NCBI RefSeq assembly: GCF_026965555.1
Contig: NZ_CP114040.1
Coordinates: 4,402,001 to 4,466,000 of the forward strand
DNA from: Nannocystis punicea
Lineage (GTDB): Bacteria > Myxococcota_A > Polyangia > Nannocystales > Nannocystaceae
Direction: 5' to 3'
Length of the DNA: 64,000 bases
Shown: positions 46,757-58,341 of the stretch, piece after piece
Layout: each line of letters begins with the position of its first letter
Position numbering within the stretch: position 1 is the first letter of the stretch
Position numbers and translations under genes: made by a program
Notes under the pieces: generated by a model
The model's database searches: none
What the model was told of the DNA's origin: nothing
What the model saw: the letters and a program-made list of their open reading frames with translations, nothing else

Positions 46757-47922
46757 ACGAGGACGCTGCAGTTGCTGCCGCCGAACGCGAACGAGTTGCT
46801 GAGCGCGGCGCGGGTCGGGACGTCGCGGCGGGCGGTGACGACGTCGACGGCGAGGGTGTCGTCGAGCGGGTCGGCGCCGACGCTGGCGGGGAGGTAGCGC
46901 CCGGCGATGGCGTCGACGACGAAGGCGATCTCGGTGGCGCCGGCGGCCCCGAGCATGTGGCCGGTGTAGCCCTTGGTGGCGACCACCGCGGGCGCGGCGG
47001 CGCCGGCGAACACGGCCCGGATCGCGGCGCTCTCCATGCTGTCGTTCTGCTTGGTGCCGGTGCCGTGGGCGTTGACGTGGTCGACGTCGCCGGCGAAAAG
47101 GCCGGCGTGGTGCAGCGCCCGCTCCATCGCCAAACGGGCGCCGAGGCCCTCGGGGTGCGGGCTGGTCATGTGGTAGGCGTCGGAGCTCTCGCCGACGCCG
47201 AGCAGGCGGGCCGGGCCTTCACCTGTCCGTTCGACCAGGAGCAGCGCGGCCCCCTCGCCGATGTTGATCCCGGCCCGCTCGCGCGAGAACGGACGACATG
47301 GCTTCGAGGACAGGACCTCGAGGCCCGCGAAGCCGCGGACGGTCAGGCGGCACAGGCTGTCGACGCCGCCGACCAGGACCGCGTCGCACAGGTCGGCCGC
47401 GAGCAGCCGCTGCGCCGAGGCGAACACCTTGGCGCTGGAGGAGCAGGCGGTCGAGACGACGTAGGCGGGGCCGCCGAGGCCGCCGCCGAGGACGCGCGCG
47501 AGGTGGAGGACGGCGTCGAGGGCGTGCGAGTGCTCGACGTCGTAGTCGGGCGGAAGGGCGCCGCCGTGGGCCTCGGCGTGGGCGTAGGCGGTCTCGCTGG
47601 CCTCGATGCCGCCGGTGCTGGTGCCGAGGACGATGGCGACGCGATCGCCGCCCCAGCGGGCCCGCGCCCGCTCCAGCGGGGCCTGCAGCTCGGCGAGGGC
47701 GACGGCGGCGATCCGCGCCTGGCGGGTGTCGCGGACGGGGCCGAGCAGGCGCGGCAGGGCCGGGAGCGGGCTCGGGATGGCGCCCACGACGGCGTCGAGC
47801 TCGAACTCGGCGGGGCACGGGCCGAGGCCGGAGCGACCCGCACGCAGGGCGGCGAGCACGGCGGCGGTGCTGTCGCCCATGCCGTTGCACAGGGCCATGG
47901 CGGTGATCGGGTAGGGCTGCAT
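46741..47922 (-). CDS. Beta-ketoacyl-ACP synthase (KAS II-like)
   Basis: 393 residues. Complete catalytic triad: C160 in STACSSS, H286 in NAHGTGT, H322 in GYTGHMLGAAG, with K317 just before. GIEASETAYAH and NIGEGAALLLVE are further family blocks. It forms C-C bonds in decarboxylative condensation of malonyl-ACP. With the CLF-like partner, dehydratase and reductase downstream it probably elongates an aryl-polyene-like or other conjugated acyl chain. No ACP, starter-unit ligase or ammonia-lyase gene is visible here. It starts 24 bases after the glyA stop. Confidence 0.88.
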   Translation of the reverse strand: MQPYPITAMALCNGMGDSTAAVLAALRAGRSGLGPCPAEFELDAVVGAIPSPLPALPRLLGPVRDTRQARIAAVALAELQAPLERARARWGGDRVAIVLGTSTGGIEASETAYAHAEAHGGALPPDYDVEHSHALDAVLHLARVLGGGLGGPAYVVSTACSSSAKVFASAQRLLAADLCDAVLVGGVDSLCRLTVRGFAGLEVLSSKPCRPFSRERAGINIGEGAALLLVERTGEGPARLLGVGESSDAYHMTSPHPEGLGARLAMERALHHAGLFAGDVDHVNAHGTGTKQNDSMESAAIRAVFAGAAAPAVVATKGYTGHMLGAAGATEIAFVVDAIAGRYLPASVGADPLDDTLAVDVVTARRDVPTRAALSNSFAFGGSNCSVLVGGPA

Positions 47923-47946
47923 GACGGCGAGGGCGGCGCGGCGAGA

Positions 47947-49206
47947 TCAGAGGCCGGGGGCCGGGAAGACGCTCAGGAACTCGCGCACGCGGCCGCGGTG
48001 GGCCTCGCAGCGGGCGTCGTCGGCGTTCTCCACGGCGAGGGCGATGCCGTCGGCGATCAGGTCGGCGATGGCCGGCATGTGGTGCGTCTGCACGCCGCGC
48101 GAGGTGATCGCGGCCAGACCGATCCGCAGGCCCGAGGGATCGAACGGCTTGCGCGGGTCGAACGGGATGGCGTTGGCGTTGAGCTCGATGCCGCAGCGGT
48201 TGAGGACGCGGGCGACCTGGCGGCCGCCGTGGCCGGTGGGCGTGAGATCGAGGAGCAGCAGGTGGTTGTCGGTGCCGCCGGAGACGAGCGCGTGGCCGCG
48301 CGCGAGCAGGGCCTCGGCGAGGGCCTTGGCGTTGGCGACGATCTGGTGGGCGTAGTCGCGGAAGTCCGGCTGCAGCGCCTCGCGGAAGGCGACGGCCTTG
48401 GCGGCGGTGGTGTGGCAGTGCGGGCCGCCCTGCAGGCCGGGGAACACCGCCTTGTCGATCGCGGCGGCGTGCTCGGCCTTGCTGAGGATCAAGCCGCCGC
48501 GCGGGCCGCGGAGGGTCTTGTGCGTGGTGGTGGTGACCACGTCGGCGTGCGGCACCGGGCTCGGGTGCGCGCCGCCGGCGACGAGGCCGGCGATGTGCGC
48601 GATGTCGGCCGCGAGGTAGGCCCCGACCTCGCGCGCGATCGCGGCGAAGCCGGCGAAGTCGAGCTGCCGCGGATAGGCCGAGTGACCGACCCAGATCAGC
48701 TTGGGCCGATGCGTCTGCGCCAGGCTGCGGACCTCGTCCATGTCGATGCGGTGGTCTTCGCGGCGGACGCCGTACTGGACGGCCTTGTAGTAGATGCCGG
48801 TGGCGCTGACCTTCCAGCCGTGGGTGAGGTGGCCGCCCGCGGGGAGCGCGAGCCCCATGATGGTGTCGCCGGTCTGGCACAGGGCCAGCAGCGCGGCCAG
48901 GTTGGCCGGCGAACCGCTGTAGGGCTGGACGTTGGCGTGATCGGCCCCGAACAGCTCGCGCGCGCGGGCGACGGCGAGCGACTCGATCGGGTCGACGAAG
49001 TCCATGCCCTCGTAGTAGCGCTTGCCCGGGTAACCCTCGGCGTACTTGTTGGTGAGGCTGCTGCCGGTGGCCGCGAGCACGGCCTTCGACACGTAATTCT
49101 CGCTGGCGATCAGGCGCAGGCTGTCGCGCTGGCGCGCGTCCTCCTGCTCGATCAGCGCGAAGATCTCGGGGTCGGCGGCGGAGAGCTCGGGGTCGCGGGC
49201 GTGCAT
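47947..49206 (-). CDS. glyA: Serine hydroxymethyltransferase
   Basis: 419 residues. LIASENYVSKAVLAATGSSLTNKYAEGYPGKRYYEG, shown here only as a block from ~32 to 67, is diagnostic; the PLP lysine lies in TTHKTLRGPRGG at ~230, and DNHLLLLDL and the C-terminal helices are normal. It interconverts serine and glycine with tetrahydrofolate in one-carbon metabolism. It is the first gene of the leftward run that continues into the ketosynthase operon after 24 bases, an unusual pairing. Promoter-like elements end about ten bases before its ATG. Confidence 0.95.
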   Translation of the reverse strand: MHARDPELSAADPEIFALIEQEDARQRDSLRLIASENYVSKAVLAATGSSLTNKYAEGYPGKRYYEGMDFVDPIESLAVARARELFGADHANVQPYSGSPANLAALLALCQTGDTIMGLALPAGGHLTHGWKVSATGIYYKAVQYGVRREDHRIDMDEVRSLAQTHRPKLIWVGHSAYPRQLDFAGFAAIAREVGAYLAADIAHIAGLVAGGAHPSPVPHADVVTTTTHKTLRGPRGGLILSKAEHAAAIDKAVFPGLQGGPHCHTTAAKAVAFREALQPDFRDYAHQIVANAKALAEALLARGHALVSGGTDNHLLLLDLTPTGHGGRQVARVLNRCGIELNANAIPFDPRKPFDPSGLRIGLAAITSRGVQTHHMPAIADLIADGIALAVENADDARCEAHRGRVREFLSVFPAPGL

Positions 49207-49215
49207 CGCCCGAGG

Positions 49216-49244
49216 TTTTCAGGCCCGGAGGGCCGCGGAGTCAA
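49216..49244 (-). promoter_or_regulatory. Possible glyA promoter, leaderless or short leader
   Basis: Leftward TTGACT, 17-base spacer, TGAAAA, ending ten bases before ATG 49206. The -35 is strong and the -10 weak. Confidence 0.4.
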
Positions 49245-49423
49245 GCCTCCCGCGCGCCGCGTCGCCGCCGACCGAGGTCCCACGCGCCGGCCATCGCCGC
49301 GGGCCCGGACGGCGAATGTCGTTTCGCGTCCCGCCGCGGCGGCGCTGCGGCCGCTCCCCTGCAAAAAGGGGCGCCGCGCACCCCCTGGCCCACAACGGCG
49401 CCGGGGCTTGATAGGATGCCGGC

Positions 49424-52396
<2,973 letters not shown>

Positions 52397-52451
52397 GGCG
52401 ACCTCCGCCGATGGAGGGGATCTGCGGCGGTGATTGTCGATATGTTCATGA

Positions 52452-52473
52452 GGACATGTCCGATCGACCATGT
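52452..52473. repeat. Hairpin element downstream of the TPR kinase
   Basis: GGACATGTCC followed by GATCGACCATGT, an imperfect palindrome 56 bases after the kinase stop, in the 249-base gap 52397-52645. The rest of the gap has no gene I can support. Confidence 0.65.
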
Positions 52474-52645
52474 AATCGTGCAAATGCGCGCGAGGCACCG
52501 CGAGCGATCCTGCTCGCGGGGCCCCGGCGCGCAGGCGCGCGCGCGATGTAACGCGTTTGTACGGCCGAGCGAATGATCCACGAGGGGCGTTGGTTACGCT
52601 CATCGACCCGGGCGCCGGGACGATTCACCCGGTTCGAGTGACAGC

Positions 52646-53281
52646 ATGCCGACACCGAAGATGAGGCGAGATGTGATTCTGAAGACGGGGGTCGCGGCGG
52701 GGCCCGTGGCCAACCTCGACATCGACCTGAACGCGACGTTCACGACCGCGCTGACCGGGACGACGATCACGTGGGAGGACGAGAGCTCGGGCAACCCCGA
52801 GGAGAAGACCAAGTTCAAGATGTCCTTCCTCAACGTCGGCGGCGCGAACGTCGGCGCCCTCACCGTCAAGCTGGTCGGCAACCCGTGCCCCGACGTGCCG
52901 GCGACGGTGACCAAGACGGCCCGCCAGGTCACCGACCCGACGGCCATCAGCGGCAACGTGACCCTGCTCGACCCGGCCGACGACACCTTCGAGCGGGTGT
53001 GGCGGCAGGCCGTCAACAACTCGCGGGTCCAGGTGCTCGACAACGTGGCCAAGGTCGACATCCGCGTGAAGGCCGAGACCGGCTACACGGTGAACCAGGC
53101 CGTCGGGACCGCGACCGACAACTCGCTGATCGTCAATTACAGCTTCCTCGACGCCACCGGCACGGCGGTGGTGTCGGGCAGCGTCCAGTTCGACACCGTG
53201 GCGACGGCGGCTGCGGGCTACACGCTCGGCAACGTCCGGATCGTCGACACCGACTCCGGCGCACGCACCCGGCGCCGCTAG
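52646..53281 (+). CDS. Beta-rich protein of unknown function
   Basis: 211 residues from ATG 52646. I do not recognise it. The sequence is Thr/Val/Asn/Asp-rich with few Lys, alternating hydrophobic pattern, no signal peptide or transmembrane helix, and one Cys; it looks like an immunoglobulin-like or jelly-roll beta sandwich (TVKLVGNPCPDVPATVTK, LTGTTITWEDESSG). It lies between a kinase and the trp operon, without coupling to either. Codon use matches its neighbours. A secreted or spore/structural role is possible but not shown. Confidence 0.65.
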   Translation: MPTPKMRRDVILKTGVAAGPVANLDIDLNATFTTALTGTTITWEDESSGNPEEKTKFKMSFLNVGGANVGALTVKLVGNPCPDVPATVTKTARQVTDPTAISGNVTLLDPADDTFERVWRQAVNNSRVQVLDNVAKVDIRVKAETGYTVNQAVGTATDNSLIVNYSFLDATGTAVVSGSVQFDTVATAAAGYTLGNVRIVDTDSGARTRRR

Positions 53282-53420
53282 CGTCGGCGCGGGCGGACCT
53301 CGGCGGCTGCGCGATCGGACAGGCTCCGGCGCGCGGCTGCGCCGTGGGCCCGCGTGTCCTACCTCGGGGCTCGATCTGCGCCGTCGATCGCGTGGGCCGA
53401 CGCGGTGTATCCTTGGCGGC

Positions 53421-55034
53421 ATGATCGCGGGTCCGCCCCTGATTGAGCCGGTGTCGCCGCGGCTGGTGCCGGTCTGGCGCGAGCTCTTGTGCGACGGCAT
53501 CACCCCCGTCGAGGTCTACGCCCGCCTGCGGGCCTACGCGCGCGGCGGCAGCTCCGGACCGCCGGACCTGCCGGGCGTCAGCTTCCTGCTCGAGAGCGCG
53601 GGCGGGGCCGGCGAGCGGTGGGCCCGCTACAGCGTGGTCGGCGTCGGCGCGCGGGCCCACGTGCGCGGGGTGTGGAACGGCTACGACCTCGACGTGACGA
53701 TCACCCCGGGGCCGGGGTTCTCGTTGCCGCCGGGGGTCGAGGCCAGGAGCCGCGGCCTGTCCGGGATCGCCGCCTTGCAGCGCGCGTACGAGAGCCCGCC
53801 GCGGCCCGAGCTGCCGCGCTTTTGGGGCGGCCTGGTCGGGGTGTGGGGCCACGACTCGGCGCGGGTGTTCGATCCGATCCCGGCCGTACCTGGCCTTTCG
53901 GTCATGTCGAGCGACCTGCCCGCGGTCGAGCTGGTGGCGAGCGACACTCTGGTGGTGTTCGACAACTTCTCGAACCGGGTGCGCGTGCTGGCGACCGCCT
54001 GCGCCGAGAGCGAGGGCGGGGCGGAGGCGGCGGAGGCGGCCGCGCGGGCTCGCGTCGACGCGGTGGCGCGGGCGCTGCACGGGCCGGCGGTGCTGGGGCC
54101 GCGGCGGGTGCCGGACGTCGCGCCGCCGGCGACGGAGGTCGCGCACCCGTGGTCGCGCGAGAAGTACCGGGCGTCGGTGTCGACGGCGCGCGAGCACATC
54201 ATGGCCGGCGACATCTTCCAGGTCGTGCTGTCGCAGCGGTTCGTCAGTCGGCGCGACGGGGTCGACCTCCTCGATGTCTACCGCATGCTACGGGTCGGCA
54301 ACCCGGCGCCGTACATGTACCTGTTCGACCTGCCGGCGGCGGCGTTGACGGGCGCGTCGCCGGAGGTGCTGGTCCGCTGCGACCGCGACGCGCTGGCGCC
54401 GGCGGTGACGGGGGCCGCGAGCAGTGAGGTGGCCCCGCAGTCGGGCCTGCGCGTGACAGTGCGGCCGATCGCGGGCACGCGGCGTCGCGGCAGCGACGCC
54501 GTCGAGGACGAGGCCCTGGCGAGCGAGCTGCTCGCCGATCCGAAGGAGCGCGCCGAGCACCTGATGCTGGTCGACCTCGGCCGCAACGACCTCGGCCGGG
54601 TCAGCGTGGCCGGCAGCGTGCGGGTGTCGGAGTCGTTCTCGATCGAGCGCTACAGCCGGGTGATGCACATCGTCAGCGAGGTGCAGGGCGAGCTGCGGCC
54701 GGAGCTGACGGCGCTCGACGCCCTGCGCGCGACGTTCCCGGCCGGGACGCTGAGCGGGGCGCCGAAGATCCGCGCGCTGCAGATCATCGACGCGCTCGAG
54801 CCGGCGCCGCGCGGCTGGTACGGCGGCGCCGTCGGCTACCTCGGCTACGACGGCGCGGCCGACTTCGCCATCTGCATCCGCTCGCTGGTCGCCGTCGGCG
54901 ACGAGTTCCGGGTCCAGGCCGGCGCGGGCGTCGTGTTCGACTCGTCGCCCGAGGGCGAGGACAACGAGTGCCACGTCAAGGCGAGCGCGGTGCTGCGCGC
55001 GATCGCGGCGGCGGTCGAAGGAGGTGCAGGATGA
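53421..55034 (+). CDS. trpE: Anthranilate synthase component I
   Basis: 537 residues. Chorismate-binding blocks: GDIFQVVLSQRF, LTGASPEVLVRC, RPIAGTRRRG, HLMLVDLGRNDLGRV and PAGTLSGAPKIRA, in the order and spacing of TrpE rather than PabB. The N-terminal region carries LLESAGG-like feedback elements. The enzyme uses ammonia from TrpG to make anthranilate from chorismate. It is the first gene of trpEGDCF, and its stop overlaps trpG (ATGA). A weak hairpin copy at 53884-53906 lies in PGLSVMS codons. No leader peptide or attenuator is visible upstream; regulation is not evident. Confidence 0.94.
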   Translation: MIAGPPLIEPVSPRLVPVWRELLCDGITPVEVYARLRAYARGGSSGPPDLPGVSFLLESAGGAGERWARYSVVGVGARAHVRGVWNGYDLDVTITPGPGFSLPPGVEARSRGLSGIAALQRAYESPPRPELPRFWGGLVGVWGHDSARVFDPIPAVPGLSVMSSDLPAVELVASDTLVVFDNFSNRVRVLATACAESEGGAEAAEAAARARVDAVARALHGPAVLGPRRVPDVAPPATEVAHPWSREKYRASVSTAREHIMAGDIFQVVLSQRFVSRRDGVDLLDVYRMLRVGNPAPYMYLFDLPAAALTGASPEVLVRCDRDALAPAVTGAASSEVAPQSGLRVTVRPIAGTRRRGSDAVEDEALASELLADPKERAEHLMLVDLGRNDLGRVSVAGSVRVSESFSIERYSRVMHIVSEVQGELRPELTALDALRATFPAGTLSGAPKIRALQIIDALEPAPRGWYGGAVGYLGYDGAADFAICIRSLVAVGDEFRVQAGAGVVFDSSPEGEDNECHVKASAVLRAIAAAVEGGAG

Positions 55035-55735
55035 GCGCGAACGACAACTCCGTCGCCGCCGTGGACGCGGCGCCGCCGTTGCCCGGCGGCCAGCGGCTGC
55101 ATCCGGCCGGCGCGGCGCGGCCCGGCTGCCGCGTGCTGATGATCGACAACTACGACTCGTTCACCTTCAACCTCGTGCAGTACCTGCTGCAGCTCGGCGC
55201 GGTGGTCGACGTCCACCGCAACGACGCGGTCACGCTCGCGCAGGTGCTGGCCGACGCGCCGAGCCACATCGTCCTGTCCCCGGGGCCAGGTACGCCGGCG
55301 GACAGCGGGGTGTGCCAGGACCTGTGCCGCCGCCTGGCCGAGGCCGACGCGCCGGCGATCCCGGTGCTCGGGGTCTGCCTCGGCCACCAGACCCTGTGCG
55401 AGGTGCTGGGCGCGCGGGTCGAGCGGGCCGGCCGGATCATGCACGGCAAGCTGTCGCCGATGCTGCACGACGGCACCGGGGTGTTCGCCGGGCTGCCGAC
55501 GCCGTTCATGGCCACCCGCTACCACAGCCTGGTCGCGGTCGAGAGCACGCTGCCGGCCGCGCTGGTGCCCAACGCGCGCACCGACGCCGGCGAGCTGATG
55601 GGGGTGCGCCACGCCACGCGGCCGCTGCACGGGGTCCAGTTCCACCCGGAGTCGGTGCTCAGCGAGCACGGCCACGCGATGCTCCGCACCTTCCTCGAGA
55701 TGCATGTCCCATCGGACATGGCGGTGACGACATGA
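55031..55735 (+). CDS. trpG: Anthranilate synthase component II (glutamine amidotransferase)
   Basis: 234 residues from ATG 55031, with GAGGTGCAGG just ahead. About 35 extra N-terminal residues precede the usual start VLMIDNYDSFTFNLVQ. The class-I amidotransferase triad is present: Cys in GVCLGHQT and His-Glu in VQFHPESVLSEHG. It delivers ammonia to TrpE (and perhaps PabB). The last residues HVPSDMAVTT are encoded by a hairpin element ending 12 bases before the trpD ATG, which overlaps the trpG stop. That hairpin could modulate reinitiation at trpD. Confidence 0.93.
   Translation: MSANDNSVAAVDAAPPLPGGQRLHPAGAARPGCRVLMIDNYDSFTFNLVQYLLQLGAVVDVHRNDAVTLAQVLADAPSHIVLSPGPGTPADSGVCQDLCRRLAEADAPAIPVLGVCLGHQTLCEVLGARVERAGRIMHGKLSPMLHDGTGVFAGLPTPFMATRYHSLVAVESTLPAALVPNARTDAGELMGVRHATRPLHGVQFHPESVLSEHGHAMLRTFLEMHVPSDMAVTT
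55703..55720. repeat. Perfect hairpin element at the trpG/trpD junction
   Basis: CATGTCC-CATC-GGACATG, seven-base perfect stem, in frame (HVPSDM) at the end of trpG and 12 bases before the trpD start. Confidence 0.85.
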
Positions 55736-56799
55736 GCGAAAGCGCAGGCGACGGGGCGCTGCGGCGCGGGCTCCACCGCCTGGCCCACGGCGAGGCGATC
55801 GAGGAGGCCGAGGCGCTGGCGCTCTTCCGCGAGATCGTGGCCGGCGCGGCCGACCCGGCGCAGATCGGCGGGCTGCTGGTCGGGCTGGCGATCCGCGGCG
55901 AGACCGCGCCGGTGATCGCGGGCGCGGTGCGGGCGATGCGAGAGGCGGTGGTGCCGGTGCCGCTGCGCGAGGCCGGGGCGATCGACACCTGCGGGACCGG
56001 CGGCAGCGGGGTGGCGCGCCGCAACGTGTCGACGGCGGTGGCGATCGCGGCCGCGGCCTGCGGGGCCCGGGTGGCCAAGCACGGCAACCGCGGGATCTCG
56101 AGCCCGTGCGGCTCGGCCGACGTGCTGGCCGCGCTCGGCGTCGACATCACCGCGCCGCCCGAGCGCGTCGGCCAGTGCGTCGACGAGGTCGGCGTCGGCT
56201 TCATGTTCGCGCCGAGCCTCCACCCGGCGATGCGTCACGCGTCCGGCCCGCGCAAGGCGCTCGGGCTGCGCACGCTCTTCAACCTGATCGGGCCGATGTG
56301 CAACCCCGCGGGGGTGCGCCGGCAGGTGATCGGGGTGTTCGACCCGGCCAAGGTCGAGGCGATGGCGACCGCGCTCGGCGCTCTCGGCAGCGAGCGCGTG
56401 TTCGTGGTCCACGGCTTCTTTTCCGGCGCGGACCGGCCCGGGATCGACGACCTCAGCCCGGAGGGCCCGAGCACGATCGCCGAGTGGCACCGCGGCGCGC
56501 TGCGCACGTACACGCTGCGCCCGGTCGACGCCGGGCTGCCGGAGGTGCCGATCGCGGCGATCGCCGGCGACGACGCGGCCGGCAACGCGAGCGCCCTGCG
56601 GGCCCTGCTGGCCGGCGAGCCGGGGGCCTACCACACAAGTGTGCAGTACAGCGGCGCGCTGGCCCTGCTGGCGGCCTCGGACGACGGCATCGAGACGCTT
56701 CCGGCCAAGGCGCGGGCGATCGGCGCGGCGCTCGAAGACGGCCGGGCCGCGGCCGTGCTCGACCGGCTCGTCGCCGCCAGCCGCGCTGCGCTACCCTGA
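55732..56799 (+). CDS. trpD: Anthranilate phosphoribosyltransferase
   Basis: 355 residues from the ATG overlapping the trpG stop. The PRPP and metal sites are GTGGSGVARRNVST and KHGNRGISSPCGSADVLAALG; the anthranilate site region is FMFAPSLHPAMRHASGPRKALGLRT. It joins anthranilate to PRPP in tryptophan synthesis. Length and motifs are normal, and it is followed nine bases later by trpC. Confidence 0.94.
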   Translation: MSESAGDGALRRGLHRLAHGEAIEEAEALALFREIVAGAADPAQIGGLLVGLAIRGETAPVIAGAVRAMREAVVPVPLREAGAIDTCGTGGSGVARRNVSTAVAIAAAACGARVAKHGNRGISSPCGSADVLAALGVDITAPPERVGQCVDEVGVGFMFAPSLHPAMRHASGPRKALGLRTLFNLIGPMCNPAGVRRQVIGVFDPAKVEAMATALGALGSERVFVVHGFFSGADRPGIDDLSPEGPSTIAEWHRGALRTYTLRPVDAGLPEVPIAAIAGDDAAGNASALRALLAGEPGAYHTSVQYSGALALLAASDDGIETLPAKARAIGAALEDGRAAAVLDRLVAASRAALP

Positions 56800-56808
56800 G
56801 GGCAGGAC

Positions 56809-57615
56809 ATGAGCGACAAAGGCAGCACGTACCTCGACAAGATCCTGGCCGCCAAGCGGGCCGAGCTCGCCGCCCCCCGGGCGACCCGCTCGGGGGCGCT
56901 GACCGACCGCGAGTTGCTCGAGCTCGGCGCCCGCCTGCCGCGCCCGCGCGACTTCATCGGCGCGCTGCGCGAGGGCCCGCGGCCGGGGATCATCGCCGAG
57001 TTCAAGCGCGCCTCGCCCAGCGCCGGCGCATTGCGCGAGGGCGCCGACGCGCGCCAGATCGCCATGCTCTACGCGGCCAACGGCGCGGCCTGCATGAGCG
57101 TCCTGTGCGACAAGCATTTCCAGGGCTCGCTCGACGACCTCCGCTCCGTGCGCCAGAGCGTGGCCCTGCCGCTGCTGGCCAAGGACTTCATCCTCGAGAA
57201 GACCCAGATCGTCGAGGCCAAGCGGGTCGGGGCCGACTGCGTGCTGCTGATCGTCGCCGCCCTGCCGGCGCCGCAGCTGCGCAACCTGATCGAGTTCGCC
57301 CACACGCTCGAGCTGCAGGTGCTGTGCGAGACCCGCGACGAGGCGGAGATCGATCGGGCGATGGCCGCGGGGGCCAAGCTGATCGGGGTCAACTCGCGCG
57401 ACCTGCAGACGTTCGAGCTCGACCCCGACCGCGCCGCCAAGCTGCGCAAGTACGTGCCCAAGAGCTTTACGTACGTCGCCGAGAGCGGGGTCCGCACGAT
57501 CGACGACGCGCTTCGCCTGCGCGACTCGGGCGCCGACGCGCTGCTGATCGGCAGCTACTTCATGACCGCCGAGCAGCCCGGCGAGGCGCTGCGCGAGCTG
57601 GTGATGGCGCTGTGA
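56809..57615 (+). CDS. trpC: Indole-3-glycerol phosphate synthase
   Basis: 268 residues. TIM-barrel motifs: IIAEFKRASPSAG with the catalytic Lys, LLAKDFILEKTQI, VNSRDLQTFELD, VAESGVRT and ALLIGSYFM. It converts carboxyphenylamino-deoxyribulose phosphate to indole-3-glycerol phosphate. It is a separate protein, not fused to trpF as in enterics. The 58-base gap to trpF holds three hairpins. Confidence 0.94.
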   Translation: MSDKGSTYLDKILAAKRAELAAPRATRSGALTDRELLELGARLPRPRDFIGALREGPRPGIIAEFKRASPSAGALREGADARQIAMLYAANGAACMSVLCDKHFQGSLDDLRSVRQSVALPLLAKDFILEKTQIVEAKRVGADCVLLIVAALPAPQLRNLIEFAHTLELQVLCETRDEAEIDRAMAAGAKLIGVNSRDLQTFELDPDRAAKLRKYVPKSFTYVAESGVRTIDDALRLRDSGADALLIGSYFMTAEQPGEALRELVMAL

Positions 57616-57617
57616 GG

Positions 57618-57653
57618 CCCTCCCCGAGGGCATGTTCACCAGGACAGGGTGAA
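57618..57653. repeat. Hairpin array between trpC and trpF
   Basis: CCCTC-CCC-GAGGG at 57618-57630, then TTCACC-AGGACAG-GGTGAA at 57635-57653, then GGACAGG and GGACATG half-sites up to the trpF start. It could separate trpF expression from that of the upstream genes. Confidence 0.7.
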
Positions 57654-57673
57654 AAGGACAGGTCGGTTCGGAC

Positions 57674-58306
57674 ATGCCGGTGAAGCTCAAGGTGTGCGGG
57701 GTGACCCGGCCCGAGGACCTGGCGGCCTGCGTCGAGCTGGGGGTCGACGCGGTCGGGATCAACCTGTGGAGCGGGTCGCGCCGGGGGCTGTCGCTGACAG
57801 AGGCGGAGGCGCTGCTGCGCGCGGTGGACCCGCCGCGCTCGCTCGAGCGCGTGGGGGTGTTCGTCGAGCCGTCGGCGGAGGAGGTCCGTCGCGCGGCCGA
57901 GGCGCTGGCGCTCGACCTCGTGCAGATCGTCGGGGCGCAGGAGGTGATGGGCCACGGGCTGCCGTATCTGTGGGTGGTCCGCGGGACGCCCGCGCTGGCC
58001 GAGCTGCTGCCGCCGGAACCACGCCCGGCCCGCGCGCTGCTCGACGCTGCCGTGCCCGGCTACGGCGGCGCGGGCCAGACGACCGACTGGAGCTGGGCCG
58101 CGGCAGCGGTGCAGCAGCTCGCAGGGCTCGAGGTGTGGCTGGCTGGCGGGATCACGCCGGCCAACGCGGCCGCGGCCATCGAGCAGGTCCGCCCGGCCGG
58201 GCTCGACGTCGCCAGCGGGACCGAGCTCCCGGGGGCCCGCCGGGGGGAGAAGGACCGGGCGGCGATCGGGACGCTGCTGGCGGCCTGCCGCGGCCTGGCT
58301 GATTGA
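57674..58306 (+). CDS. trpF: Phosphoribosylanthranilate isomerase
   Basis: 210 residues. It starts PVKLKVCGVTRPEDL with the catalytic Cys; VDAVGINLWSGSRR, ALLDAAVPGYGGAGQTTDW with the general-acid Asp, LAGGITPANA and VASGTELPGARRGEKD are standard blocks. It performs the Amadori rearrangement before trpC. Last of the trp genes here; trpB and trpA are not in the window. A MurE-like gene follows after 35 bases. Confidence 0.93.
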   Translation: MPVKLKVCGVTRPEDLAACVELGVDAVGINLWSGSRRGLSLTEAEALLRAVDPPRSLERVGVFVEPSAEEVRRAAEALALDLVQIVGAQEVMGHGLPYLWVVRGTPALAELLPPEPRPARALLDAAVPGYGGAGQTTDWSWAAAAVQQLAGLEVWLAGGITPANAAAAIEQVRPAGLDVASGTELPGARRGEKDRAAIGTLLAACRGLAD

Positions 58307-58341
58307 GCGTGCGCTGAAGGGCGTCGCGTTATGCTCGGCCG

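Noticed and set aside
53282..53420. trp attenuator or leader peptide
   Set aside because: I found no short frame with tandem Trp codons and no alternative stem pair before trpE.
55273..55290. CCTGTCCCCGGGGCCAGG in trpG as a further hairpin element
   Set aside because: It encodes LSPGPG, a conserved amidotransferase motif found in all families, so the palindrome is explained by protein conservation.
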